A stretch of DNA of 64,000 nucleotides from Gnetum montanum (GCA_015680685.1 MNCI01000627.1:533932-597931), one strand, 5' to 3'; positions 12,601 through 25,429 are shown, numbered from the stretch's first letter. Translations and numbers: made by a program. Notes: generated by a model from the sequence alone, not told the origin.

Positions 12601-14518
12601 AGCAAGCTACAAAATGGCAGCCTTTTTTTCCTCAAAATATCAAAGGTTTATCATATCTTGTTCATATAATTGCTGCATGACAGGTAGCAAATTTTCTGGC
12701 ACATAAAGATCAGCAGCCATTGCTATCAATTCATTCTAAATAGCGATGCAGGAGCCTTTTGAAGAATTTACAAAGCAAATATAAGTCTTGTTTTGCTGGC
12801 TTTTTGCTTTAATTTAGCATACGGAATACCAAAAGGTGGAAAGCCTGGGTACATGTAGTTCCAAGTCATGATTATTCCATTCATTCATCGAAACAATTTT
12901 TAAAAGTGATGTGATACTTATTCAAAGGCCTTCTAAACTGATACATGGGTTTTCTCAAAAGCATGCAATATCTATATAACAAATATTTTATTTAAATCTC
13001 ACGTACGAAGTATGCCAATGGATATATCTATTCTAAAAGTATACGAAACAAATAATAGGCTCTGATTGACGGTATGCAGCTTGATTGATACAGTATCCGC
13101 AATGTTCTTAATAAGTAAATGTTGATTAAAATCACCACTTAAGCTACCTTTTATCATCATGTATTTTTTATTTTCTGAATCTTTCTCGTAGCACAAGAAA
13201 AGTTTACGTCAATGTTCCTCTTTTTGTGTGTGTAAAAACTGCTAATGTTCATGGTCATTTAATTCTCAAAATGTTTCTCTCTGGTAATGGTGGCTCGTTG
13301 AATCATGTTCTAGGAACATGTTATTATGGGTTATTTCTATGTTTCTTACTTAGGATTCTTCAATCTTATCTATATAATTTTGATTGATTTTATAGTAATA
13401 TTTACCAGTGTTAAAGCTGGGAAGGCAGCTGGCATGGATGTCCTAGCTGTTCCATCTATTCCAAAACAAGCTCATCTTTATACTGAAGCTGATATGGTTT
13501 TAAGTAGTCTACTTGATTTGCGCCTAGAAGAATGGGGTCTTCCACCATTTGAAGACTGTAAATTTCTAAATCTTTTAAATTTGTATTTGTCATTTTTCTA
13601 GAAATGGTATGAATGTAGATATAATTGAATTCATAAAATGTTGTGGGATGCATTACGATATTTGGTTCTTGCTAATATTTACTGCAAACATGTACAGGTC
13701 CATAACATTTTCATCTTTATATATTTACATCCTGTTATGAATTCTCTCATTATCATCTGATTCCTTTGTGTCCAGGGGTAGGAGAAACGTTACCAATTGA
13801 ACCTTGGTACATTAATGGCCCTGTTGTCAAGGGATTTGGTAGAGGTTCCAAACTTCTTGGCATACCAACAGGTACATAGAATAGTTGAAAACATATGTTG
13901 TCATGTTATCATGGGTGATGACAGTTTGAATTCAACTTTGTTTTGTTGGGCAGCCAATCTATCAGCTGATGCATTTTCTTCTATTATTGCACACCAAGCA
14001 TGTGGAGTATACATGGGTTGGGCTGGACTATCTAATCGGGGAATATTTAAGATGGTTATGAGCATAGGATGGAACCCTTACTTTAATAATACCAAAAAGA
14101 CAATTGTAAGTCTGTAATGTCAAATTAAAAACAATAACACTTTTTCAATGATGGCTTGTTACATTTCTATTTTGGAATACAACTTTTCAAGCAACTATTT
14201 TTACCCTAGTCAGTAATTTTATAGGAACCATGGCTGCTACATGAATTTGGTGAAGATTTCTATGGGGAAGAACTGAGCCTCATTGTGGTTGGGTACATCC
14301 GGCCTGAGGTATATGTCCATATCATCATACTAAAAAGTTTTTCAAGAAGTACGTTTGAACATGCTTACATGTTATAATTTATGCAGGCAAACTTTCCGTC
14401 TCTAGAGGCCTTGATAGAGAGAATTTATGAAGACAGACGAATTGCTGAAGCAACCCTTGACCTTCCACCTTATAAACAGTATAATGATGATCCATTTTTG
14501 ACATTACATAAAATCTAA
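9697..14518 (+). CDS. FHY: Bifunctional FMN hydrolase/riboflavin kinase, 3' eight exons (5'-incomplete)
   Basis: The enzyme phosphorylates riboflavin to FMN and, through its HAD domain, hydrolyses FMN. Exons, all with GT/AG borders and consistent phase, are 9697-9827, 9916-9985, 10092-10157, 13409-13557, 13776-13871, 13954-14105, 14225-14308 and 14387-14518 (TAA). They give 292 residues. Residues 1-138 are the end of the HAD phosphatase: motif II LASNS (26-30), motif III Lys in EGKP (K62) and motif IV VIEDS (84-88). Residues about 140-292 are the riboflavin kinase domain, with the nucleotide-binding GFGRGSK..GIPTANLS (158-174), the GWNPYFNN segment and EPWLLHEF (222-229), where the flavokinase catalytic Glu lies. 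About 90 N-terminal residues with the HAD DxD nucleophile are missing. No such exon was seen between 9023 and 9696, and the duplication lies just upstream. The exon 3-4 junction reads EDS-L-VKAGKAAG, about two residues shorter than the plant family as I remember it. The kinase half looks intact; whether the gene is functional is unknown. Confidence 0.93.
10158..13408 (+). other. Long intron (3.25 kb) of the FMN hydrolase/riboflavin kinase gene
   Basis: The donor is CT/GTAATG at 10157/10158 and the acceptor tttaccag at 13401-13408. The intron is AT-rich and has no coding ORF. Loosely inverted motifs (catcaaatcacctgctta near 10355 and its diverged complement near 11195) may be remnants of a small mobile element. 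The first in-frame stop follows the donor at once (CTG TAA), so the donor position is forced. Confidence 0.8.
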
Positions 14519-14554
14519 TTTTTTAAAGAGAATGATTCCCTTTCCTAGTCGATA

Positions 14555-14923
14555 TTGTATCATCGTATGACTCTGCCTTCTAGTGTTACAATTATGTCTA
14601 TTTATCTAGATGAAATACTTGGTTCATGTGAAAGTACCTATAATAATGAGTCTTTTTGCCTTAAATGGAGGGCCGTTGGGAAGCAAATGCTCGATATATT
14701 ATCCACTCCAGGTTGGGACATGTTATATGATAAAAATAGTGACTTGGCGTCAGTCAAGGTGACCATACAATTCCTGTCAATTGATGGGAGAGCTGAATTG
14801 CCTTTTACTGTAGCAAACAAATATTTCAGACATGCTTCCATTTCTGTGGGTGGAGAATATACCCATTATAAAAATTATCTAATTCAAACTTTGTTATATT
14901 TCATTGCATTATTAGTAATGTAA
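14555..14923 (+). other. Unassigned 122-residue ORF downstream of riboflavin kinase
   Basis: The frame starts 37 bases after the riboflavin kinase stop. The codons for residues about 20-105 look protein-like (ESFCLKWRAVGKQMLDIL, LPFTVANKYFRHASISVGG), then turn into AT-rich text. The frame is not part of the known enzyme. It could be the 3' UTR, an exon of another gene, or a captured fragment. No promoter or splice partners were identified and I recognise no family. Confidence 0.3.
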
Positions 14924-15479
14924 CCAATTAAACGGATATTGAATTTATTAGTAGAAACTTGTAACAAATTGAATTCTAAATGTTCATCATCATTGTTTTT
15001 AATTTAGAGTTGAACCATTACTTCCCCATGATATAATATAAGATGTTCTTAAAAGAAAATTTATTTAAAAATTTAGGTGTGGATAATGAGTATTTTTTTA
15101 AAAGTACAAGAACAACTCATTTCAAATTATAGGGTAGGAGCTTTTCACTTTTATAAATTATTGTTTCATGGTGTATAGTTTCATTTGTAATGATGTTACA
15201 ATGTATTGGTTCAATTTTGTACATACCTTGTTAACAACTAACATGGTACTTTAGAAGAATTATGAAACTTAAACTAATATTTTATTATGGTGGTAGATCT
15301 AGTTCCAAAAAATATTGCTTTTAAAATAGAAAAGTAGAGATATGCTATAGAATCAAAAAGCTTTAAAATTAGCATAAGATAAAATATATGGAATGCAATC
15401 TTAATAGCATAAATAGTGGTGAAATAGAAGGGACAAATCAACGTTAAAAAGTCTCTCACTAAAAATCATTCTATTTGTT

Positions 15480-16165
15480 TAATCTTCCAACAATATGGTG
15501 AAATTAATAAAGAAATAAAAAATAGAATTAAGTTAGGATAGTCAAAATGGAAGCAAGCTAGTGATGCTCTATGTGATAAAAAGAATATCAATAAAACTAA
15601 AGGGAAAATTTTACAAGACAACAATCAAAGTTGTTATCTTATATGGTAATGAATGTTGGGTAACACATAAGAGACATGAACAACAAATCAGTGTGGCAAA
15701 AATGTGAATGCTTAGATAGATGTTGAATGTTACTAAAAATGATAAATTGCATAATGCTTAGATAGATGTTGAATTTTACTAGAAAAGATAAATTGCATAA
15801 TACAGATATTAAAGAAAGACTTGGAATGGCTTCTATTTTAAACAAGTTAGGAATGGTAGCTTAGATGGTTTGGGCATACGCAAAAAAAGATTAGAACCAC
15901 TTACACCAAATAAAACGATTTACTTCGCTCGATGGGTTTTTAAAATTGATGGGGCCCCCAACAATAACCCTATAAAAAAATCTTGCTACATCACTATTTC
16001 AAGAAAGCCATTGAAAGGAAGACTAAAAAAGACATGGAAAAACAATTGAAGATGATTTCAAAAAATTGCAAATAAACAAATTTTAGCTCTTGAGGAAAAG
16101 TGAAATGCTAAAAAAAAAAAACTTATGTAGCCCACCCCATTTTATTAGGACAAGGCTAGGATGAT
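15480..16165 (+). mobile_element. RTE-type LINE remnant, reverse-transcriptase C-terminus and 3' tail
   Basis: A degraded + strand frame carries the LINE pattern LYGNECWVTHKRHEQQISVAKM then MLRWMLNVTKNDKLHN, with DIKERLGMASILNKLG and a diverged W-GH-like stretch. The tail 'tagcccaccccattttattaggacaaggctaggatgatg' (16127-16165) is the usual 3' end of plant RTE LINEs. Stops and frameshifts make it non-functional. Inside, a segment of about 48 bp (gcttagatagatgttgaat...) is tandemly duplicated at 15708-15800. Confidence 0.82.
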
Positions 16166-16169
16166 GCTA

Positions 16170-18470
16170 AAACTAATATTTTATTAAGTCTCTATAGACC
16201 CAAAATATCTCTTATACAAATTAACTTGTCCATTATACATTCATTAACAATAGATCTTTGAGTATAGTAGTTGTGTTTAATATTCATATAACTTGTATAT
16301 AATTTTGTAGAACTAACATTAGTAGCTTGAATAATTCATAAAAAAAATTGACTAGAGATCTATCATTTTCTTTCAAAGAAATGTCGTTCAATAACATTCT
16401 AATAATATATGTTGCTCATCTTTTGTTTTCATGTTGTTCATTGTTCCATCTTCTAATTTCAACGGAGAGATGGTGTGCTTCCATTCTTACTCCACAAATT
16501 AGTGGTTTCATAGATATTGGAATTGTTGCATGTTGATATTCAATTGTATCATATGTACTCCTTTTAATTTTTTATTAGTAAAATTAAAGCTTTTTTATAT
16601 TTTTGCCTCATTTTTTCATTTTTCTAAAACTTTTTGTGTAGTGAGCTTTCAAACTTGTTCTAAATTTATTATTACATCAATATTATCAATACTCTATTTT
16701 TGTAGCCATAATTACTCTTTATGGATCTACCTTTGTTATTAAGATTTTAAAATAATCTCTCTTGAGATCTTATTCATGGAACTACCCTTGTTGGTGATAT
16801 TTTCAAATGATCTTATTCATGAATAATACACACATTTATTATATTTAGGATAGGCTGCTACTAATGCATTTTGCACAAGTTCATTTATCTAATAAAATTT
16901 TTTAATTGACATAAATATAATAAAATAATTATAAAATATCAGTAAAAAGTTATTTGAGTAAAATGTTAAAATTGATACATTGCTTTAGTTTCCAATGACA
17001 ACAAATTAGTTTCTTATAAAAGTATAGGGATTTAAGTTTTCACCTTGATTTCATCCAACAAGAATTGGTTTTGAGGTTTTTCACTTTTCTTGCATGATTT
17101 TTGATCAAAACTTGAGCCTACACCACACATCGATAAAGCATGAATTAATTTTATTTACACTATATTAAATTAAATAAACTAGATGTAGAAGCTCACTATC
17201 CCTCAACTACTATTCCCATTAAGTATCAAAATGTTATTAGCAAGCTTTGCTTAAGTTCACATTATCTTAGAATTGAAAGTGGAAGATAGATCTAACTTCC
17301 TCGAGAAGAGTACATTTGTAGGTTGTGCAAATCATGAGCCCTTAAAGATAAGTTACATGTGTTTCTTTCTTTTACTATGACTACCCATTTGAACTAGTAT
17401 TATAATGTTACAACAAAAGACCTATATGATTTATTTTCAATGCCCCCATTGGTGCTTGATCAATTTGTAGAGTCTATCTTTATTTTTCAGGAAAATGTAA
17501 TATCTATCCAATAGATCATATAGGTCTTTAGACATAATAAAGCTTCATTTCATTTTCCTCTTTTAAAGAGCATAACAGTTATACTAATCACCAACTATCT
17601 AGTCAAATCATTTTGAAATCCTTCATTAAGCATTTTAATGTATCTTCACAAGCTAACATTTCAATAATTAAACATATAGTTTTTTACATCTATAAATTTT
17701 TCAAAAACTAATTTCTCAATTCCCTCTACTATTTCATCACACGTAAGTTATAAAATATATGAGAATATGCAACTAGTTATGTTTTTTTTTGCCTTATGAT
17801 AAAATAGATTTTTATAGAACCCTTTTATTTATGCAAATGGATTATTACTACAAGGAGATTTCTAAAAATTTTGTAAATCTCACTCTATCATTTGCACCAT
17901 ATTTTATTGGTTCTCTTTTAGAAATTTTCTTATTTTTTCCTTGAAGCAATTTCATGTAGTCCACTAATTTGAAGGACAAAGTTCATGTAGTAAGTAACTT
18001 CATGTTCTTGTTTTTTTCTTGAAGCAATTTCATGTAGTCCACCATATAAACTTATTCAATAGTAAGCAAAATTTGAAGGAAATTATTATGAACATGATAT
18101 TCCAATGCATGCAAAGATTGTTAAACAAGTTTGGAAGATAAGAGATCCCTAAACCAATAAGGAAAAGAATATGTACATTTTGTAATAATTCAAGGACAAC
18201 GGAGCTATGCCACATAGATTATAATTCTTCAAAATCAATTATTTTTAATAATGTTATCATGATGTAATTTTTGTACAAGGCTAATCACTTTGGAATTTTG
18301 TCCAATGTAGCATTTGCAATTTTGTTATATAATTAATGATGTAGTCAATGTAATCATATTCACCTCATAATTTTTGTAATTAGACTCTGTCCATTTTTTA
18401 TAACTTGAGGGTGAGGTTTTGATAAGTCATGAGGGTATGATGAAACATCAAATAACTTATATTGAGAAGC
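16170..18470. other. AT-rich intergenic sequence, no gene seen
   Basis: There are no supported coding regions. A short direct repeat (cttgaagcaatttcatgtag) occurs at about 17940 and 18018. The last 50 bases (gataagtcatgagggtatg..., from about 18421) lead into the repeat that starts at 18471 and may be the true left end of the host repeat, which copy 1 has lost to an LTR insertion. Confidence 0.5.
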
Positions 18471-19403
18471 CTAAGCCTAAGATGACATTTCACTTAAAAA
18501 ACCAACATAGCCCTTACCTTAAAATTGAGGAAATCAAGTTGTCACCTTATATCAACATAGTTGTGATGTCATAGCATATGATGTATTAATGTAAATGTGA
18601 CAACACAACCAACCAATTTGCCTATAAATATAAGCAACATGTAGTGCATTTCTCATAGTTTTTAGTCTATAGTAGTGATATATATTGGCTTTAGAGGGAG
18701 CCACCTCATGATCAATGAGGTCTTACATAGTGGAGATTTTTGTTCTTTTGTGTTAAGCATGACTTGACTGCGAGTTTGCTGAGGTTGCAACTATGTTGTG
18801 ATGATGTTCTTCTTCTAGCATGGATTGAACATGACTTTCGTGTAGGTCATGCTTGGTGCCAATAAAGACTAGAAATAACTACAACAACTAATTGTGATTA
18901 GGTCGTAGGCTGCACTAGATTTTAAGTGCAAGTTGAGTGTTGATGTGATGCAATGAGTAAGAAGGTTGCGAGTTATGCTAGAGTAGCAGTAGGTGGTTTT
19001 TGTCCATTACAAGTCTACCACAACTTGCAGTGAAGTTGAAAATACGCTTTTGTGTAGACTACAAGGGGAAAACAAATATGGTGCAAGCAATGGAGTATCA
19101 CCATAGGGATAATAGAGTATTGTCATAGGGGTATGAGTCAATTGTAGGTTGGCTACATGCTAAAGAAAAGGCTAATGAATTATTTAAAAGGGGCCATGAT
19201 CTAGTTGTAATAGGGATGTTAGTGCACTACGAGTAGTTGGCAATTTTTTTCATTTGACTACAAGTCCACTACAACTTGCAATGTTGTCAAAATATTTGAT
19301 GGTAATCACTCGAAGGATGTGAGGGCACCATGAGGGTGACACAACTCATGATTTTACTATAGATAATTTTCCAAAACTTGAATTTTGAATGGAACTTATG
19401 CAG

Positions 19404-20597
19404 ATCAACTTGATCTTGATTCCTCCTTCCAAGATTTTTTTGTTATGATCTATAGCAAAGATGAAAAGCCTAGAATGATGGGATTTTGAAGAGAAACCAC
19501 AAATATCTAAGGTGTGGGATTTGTTTTGGTAACTCCATGGCTAAGATTTTGAGGATGGAGTGCACCCCCCCCCATTCTTGACTTAGGCTTAAATGGCTCA
19601 TACCTATATGAGTAATTTGAGAGCAAAGGGAAATGGAAACTCAGCTTCATGGAACATGAGATTGCAAGCTTATCTTTTAATTGGTTTATTTTATAAATTA
19701 GAATAGGAATTAAAACAATGCTAGAATGATAAAATGCTTGAAATAATGATATTGATATAGGTGATATAACTAAGATGTTGAAATTGATGAAACTACTATT
19801 TTTTTTTAAATTTTTTGCATACAAGAGAGAGAGATCTACTCATGTAACACTCAACTAGAGAGAGAACATCAAAATATTATAAAACTTGAGAGAGAGAAAA
19901 TAACATATAAATAAAGAGAAATCATAAACTTCTATTGCTAGATTGAATAAAATGATGCATCAAGATAATGCCTCTTAAGAAGGTGCTTTTATAAGCACTC
20001 TTTACTCTACTCCAAAATGGTGGTGGAGTTCCTCACATTCTCTCATATGATGACATGATTGGAGGTGGAGGTGCTTAAGAGTATGCTCCACATCTTGGGG
20101 AGTTCTCTCTTGTCTTGACTTTCTCTCACAACATAGAAATTTGCATAAATTTAGCTATTTAATTTAATACATATAATTAATTATTTAATGTTGTTAGATG
20201 CATTTCAATAGACTCACTAATTATTATCACTATTGTTGTTGTTGTTGTTAGTTTCTTGCGTAAGTGAATGCAAGCTGCTTGCTAGGGTATTTTGTTAAAG
20301 TTTTGTATCCTTTGTTTTAGTATTATTGGAGTGAGTCATAGATCTATTGTATATTATATGATTAAATGTTTAAATCCAATTACCCCAAGAAGTTTTCTTT
20401 TTATCAATTATCATGCCTTTACAAGTATTTGATTTTGCATATTTTATTCTTTATGCACATTTAGTGATGTATATTCAATCCTTATCATGCACATTTATTC
20501 TTTATTATGTACATTTAATTATGTATCTTTTTATTTTATTATGCATATGTGATTATATAATCTTCTATTCATAAAGCAATCTAGAATCCTAACCCTA
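19404..20597. repeat. 1.2-kb duplication left of the gap (partner 20801-21992)
   Basis: atcaacttgatcttgattcc at 19404 and ctagaatcctaacccta at 20581-20597 recur at 20801 and 21976-21992 with few differences (for example a longer poly-C near 19565). The unit runs exactly from the right edge to the left edge of the N block, which is typical of two overlapping contig ends that were not merged. Copy 1 has only one such unit (from about 1447 to 2629). Confidence 0.85.
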
Positions 20598-20800
20598 NNN
20601 NNNNNNNNNNNNNNNNNNNNNNNNNNNNNNNNNNNNNNNNNNNNNNNNNNNNNNNNNNNNNNNNNNNNNNNNNNNNNNNNNNNNNNNNNNNNNNNNNNNN
20701 NNNNNNNNNNNNNNNNNNNNNNNNNNNNNNNNNNNNNNNNNNNNNNNNNNNNNNNNNNNNNNNNNNNNNNNNNNNNNNNNNNNNNNNNNNNNNNNNNNNN
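20598..20800. other. Assembly gap (203 N)
   Basis: A run of N. Both flanks carry the same 1.2-kb sequence, so the gap size and the duplication are unreliable. Confidence 0.99.
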
Positions 20801-21992
20801 ATCAACTTGATCTTGATTCCTCCTTCCAAGATTTTTTTGTTATGATCTATAGCAAAGATGAAAAGCCTAGAATGATGGGATTTTGAAGAGAAACCAAAAA
20901 TTTCTAAGGTGTGGGATTTGTTTTGGTAACTCCATGGCTAAGATTTTGAGGATGGAGTGTCCCCCCTTATTCTTGACTTAGGCTTAAATGGCTCATACCT
21001 ATATGAGTAATTTGAGAGCAAAGGGAAATGGAAACTCAGCTTCATGGAACATGAGATTGCAAGCTTATCTTTTAATTGGTTTATTTTATAAATTAGAATA
21101 GGAATTAAAACAATGCTAGAATGATAAAATGCTTGAAATAATGATATTGATATAGGTGATATAACTAAGATGTTGAAATTGATGAAACTACTATTTTTTT
21201 TAAAATTTTTTGCATACAAGAGAGAGAGATCTACTCATGTAACACTCAACTAGAGAGAGAACATCAAAATATTATAAAACTTGAGAGAGAGAAAATAACA
21301 TATAAATAAAGAGAAATCATAAACTTCTATTGCTAGATTGAATAAAATGATGCATCAAGATAATGCCTCTTAAGAAGGTGCTTTTATAAGCACTCTTTAC
21401 TCTACTCCAAAATGGTGGTGGAGTTCCTCACATTCTCTCATATGATGACATGATTGGAGGTGGAGGTGCTTAAGAGTATGCTCCACATCTTGGGGAGTTC
21501 TCTCTTGTCTTGACTTTCTCTCACAACATAGAAATTTGCATAAATTTAGCTATTTAATTTAATACATATAATTAATTATTTAATGTTGTTAGATGCATTT
21601 CAATAGACTCACTAATTATTATCACTATTGTTGTTGTTGTTGTTAGTTTCTTGCGTAAGTGAATGCAAGCTGCTTGCTAGGGTATTTTGTTAAAGTTTTG
21701 TATCCTTTGTTTTAGTATTATTGGAGTGAGTCATAGATCTATTGTATATTATATGATTAAATGTTTAAATCCAATTACCCCAAGAAGTTTTCTTTTTATC
21801 AATTATCATGCCTTTACAAGTATTTGATTTTGCATATTTTATTCTTTATGCACATTTAGTGATGTATATTCAATCCTTATCATGCACATTTATTCTTTAT
21901 TATGTACATTTAATTATGTATCTTTTTATTTTATTATGCATATGTGATTATATAATCTTCTATTCATAAAGCAATCTAGAATCCTAACCCTA
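20801..21992. repeat. 1.2-kb duplication right of the gap
   Basis: Near-copy of 19404-20597. At some sites (accaaaaatttctaagg, tgtccccccttattcttg) it agrees with copy 1 rather than with its left partner. This fits the left partner being an error-rich contig end or another allele. Confidence 0.85.
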
Positions 21993-22321
21993 CCCAAACA
22001 ATGCCCTTATTACTTTTTTTTATTAAATTAGGATTTGGAATTCATTTTTAATCATAATTTAATATTGTGTAAATTAGATTTGTTAAGGGAGTACCTTAGG
22101 ATGATGTCCTACCTAGAATCTAACCTTACCAATGTGTTTGACATGTTTGAAAACGTAGGTTTGAACCTTAGTTCACTAAAATCGAAGTTACGATTCTTGA
22201 GATATCACACTTTCTAATTTGCTAGAATACTGTAAATGTAAATGTAAGTGTAAATGTAAAAGCATGCTTGTGCAAAAATGTAAATATTACAAGCACACAC
22301 ATATATGTATTATATGCATAG

Positions 22322-23391
22322 CATAAAACATATATGTTAAACATATAACACAAGTTGTATTTTTTAAAAAAATTCACCGCCTCTATAACTCATTTCTTCT
22401 TTTTGAAATAGAAACTATTTTTCATCTTGTTTCCTCATTTCTAAATCATTTTCACCCTAGTTTCTTCTATTTCAAGCTTGTTTCTTTCATTTCTAAATAC
22501 ATACCAATCCTAGGTGTCATGCTACATGTGATTCTTCCACTTATAAATAGATTGTGGCCTTCGATACATTTTGTTTTAGATCAAAATAGGTTTTTAGCAC
22601 ATTAGTTCAAAGTGAAGTAAAAGGCTAATTTTGGGCATCTTGGTGGGTAAGAAAGCCTATTTTGGTTTCCTTTTCATATTGCTACCTTATTTTGTTTTGG
22701 ATTCAATAAGAAAGATTATTTTAGTTTCCTTTTCATCTGATTGCCCTATTTTTTTATAGATTTTGTAAGGAAAATTATTTTAGTTTCATTTTCATATTGT
22801 TGCCTTATTTTGTTGTGGATCCTACCTCTCTACTTTTTAGTTTTCTATTATGCTTTTACGCTTTTGGTTAATATACTAAGATTCTATTGAATTTTCATTA
22901 TTTTGGGCTTGTTTTTATTTGGAAATTAGTATTTTAATCTTGTCCATACCATATTTTTTCTTTTGGATGAATTTCTGGAATTATGGAAACTTTGCCCAAT
23001 TTGCTATGAATATTTTACAAATATTTTAGATATGCTCATGACATAAGTATGATATTGTGAGAATTTTGGCTACCATGGATTTGGCTATTTTGGAAATCAT
23101 TTGGAATTTTGGATAAAAGAATAATTATGTGACCATTTCTGCCTAGTTGGTAGTGGGAGCCACGAATTTTTTAGATGCATTTGTTTGCATGTAGTAGTGT
23201 GTGCTCTTTAGTGGAACCCACCCCATGGGAACAAGGGTTGTTGAATGAATTTCCTACCCTAGATTTTGATTTGTAGGTTTATGTGAGGCTATGGATTTAG
23301 CCTAGACCATGGCACTGAGTAATTGAGTCTAGTGGAGTTGCTGTGAGGCATGGTCAAGACCTATTCTTTCAATGATATGTGTGCATTTATT
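22322..23391. repeat. Segment present only in duplication copy 2
   Basis: Copy 1 passes directly from tatatgcataacattgact (2943) to gttaaggatgttag (about 2961), whereas copy 2 has about 1.07 kb between the equivalent points. No ORF of interest. It contains a 59-bp tandem array (22649-22824). The missing stretch in copy 1 is flanked by related short repeats (ggatgttag(a/t)agtgaggtt), so deletion between repeats is plausible. Confidence 0.7.
22649..22824. repeat. 59-bp tandem repeat, three units
   Basis: Units begin at 22649, 22708 and 22767, each starting aag(a/g)aa and containing tttggtttccttttcat-like and ccttattttgttttggat-like blocks. They are diverged from one another. No coding role is seen. 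Confidence 0.8.
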
Positions 23392-24440
23392 GTTGAGGAT
23401 GTTAGTAGTGAGGTTATTACCAAGACCCAACCATGAGTAACTTGTTTGGGGTCACAAGGCTAATTCGATGATAATAGTAAGGTTATTTCAAGAGATGTTG
23501 GTAAGTCCCTTTGGCAATGAGGATAACCAAGACCTAGACTTTGGAGATGCCTAGTTAAAATATACATTCTTTGGATTTTTGTTGAACAAATTTGTGATAT
23601 TTTTGGACATTAAAATAATTTAAATGTTAATTTGATGATAGTAGTGAGGCTATTTCACGATCTGATGGTTCATGTTGGCAGTGAGGATAACCAAGATCTA
23701 GCCTTCAAAGATGCTTGGATAAAATATACATTCTTGCAATTTTTGAATATTTTTTGGATTTCTAGATTTCTTTTAGATAGTTGGAAAATGTGTGGCATTT
23801 TTGGACCTTGAAACATTTTTGAAGGTTTTATTGGAAACCTTTACCAAGCCCATATCATGTGACTTTTGTCTCTAAACCTTTATGCTCTATGAAGAGGAAA
23901 ATATCATAACCTTTCTTATTTGAGGGGTTCTGACTTCTCCATTTTGATGCAGAGTGCCCATAGTAGCTATAGAAACACCAGAAGAGAGACGTGGGAAGAA
24001 AGGTGGATCAATTTTGTACAAGATGGACCCTCTAAACTTAGAGAATAATTTATGTATATTTTGTATTGTTGTAAAATGGAAGATTATACACGTTTTGGAT
24101 ATTTGACTCATGTACCTGTTTTTGTGAATAAATAATAAAGTATGATAGAGTGAAACTGTCATATGTGTTGTTGGGACTGTGAAATTGCAAGGAGCATTTT
24201 TCATTTTGGTGTGAGCTATATGTTCAAAATTTTTTAATATTATTCATTATATATTAACATTTTATTTAATTATTATTTTTAATTTTTATCAATTAATTAG
24301 TAAACTTTAAACTTGAATATCGTTATTTCTAAATGTCCAATTTTAGCAAAACAAGTGTCGTTGGGATTGTTATTTTGTGTACTATTTAATAATGCAATTA
24401 GTAAAATTTTTCAACATCTACAATTTTGTGGTTGTGTAAA

Positions 24441-25256
24441 TGATGAGTGGCGAGGTACCCCTACACTCAACCATATGAATACAAGCATTTCACACATGAT
24501 CGAGTCAAACTCTGCAGATGGGCTAGTTGTAGTATCTAGATAGTTACTCGTTGATTGCAGTTCGCTATCTTCCCACCTAGACTAGTATTTTCTTTGTCAC
24601 GCATGGTTTAGTCCATAGTGAGGTGTATGATGTGGTTTCTAACCTAGTGCTACTCCTCGAGGCAATGGAAAATAACTTTAATTATGCTAGGAGGAAAAGG
24701 GAGAGAGAATCTAAGCTAGCCTAAGTGCGATGAGCATCTGTTCCTTAATCATTCATATGCATCTTGGACCTCGTGCACAACTACTACTAGGATTACCAAG
24801 CGCATGTCCTAGGTACGCTATTGGGATACCAAGTAGTCACACTTGAATGCTCATGATTAAGTCATACTCATTCTATGTTTAAGGAGTTTAAGGTGAAGAG
24901 ATATTAACTACAAAAGCAATCAATAACAATAACAATTAAATAATTAAACTAAGTGAATGTTGCAATGATGAAGTAATCTCGATCTTTATTTTCGGTCATG
25001 TGCATGTCCAAGTACATCACACTTGAATAAAGGTGTCATATAATTACAATCATCACACTACGGGTATGCACTGGGGAAAAAGGTTGAGAAAGATTAAAAA
25101 TGAAAACCAACCTACTTTCGTCTTGCACCTAAGGTATATTTATAGGCCTGCATAGGAGCCACAATATCACGTAGACGAGATTGAGAGCTAGGCCATGATA
25201 TCGCGTATGCGATATCATAGGCGCAATATTGTGACCTAATGAATCACAATTCATCA
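24441..25256 (-). mobile_element. 3' LTR of element B
   Basis: TGATGAGTGGCG...CAATTCATCA in + orientation, about 816 bp. The U3 has a decayed GATATC palindrome array (about 25165-25235) and a TATA box (complement of ggtatatttatagg, 25133-25146). Compared with the 5' LTR at 37324, many CG sites are TG or CA, as expected from deamination of methylated cytosine. The flanking complement of tacccca (from 25257) is the polypurine-like end. Confidence 0.9.
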
Positions 25257-25429
25257 TACCCCAATGACTGAATGAAAACTCGTCCTCGAGTTAAACAAAA
25301 AGAGAACAAGCCCCAATGATTACATAGTGGATAGGCATGGGATTATTAATTGACTAGGGATTTATTCATGGTGTAATGGAGAACTCAATAAAACAAAATT
25401 GGGAAACAACACAAAATTACAAAATTGCA

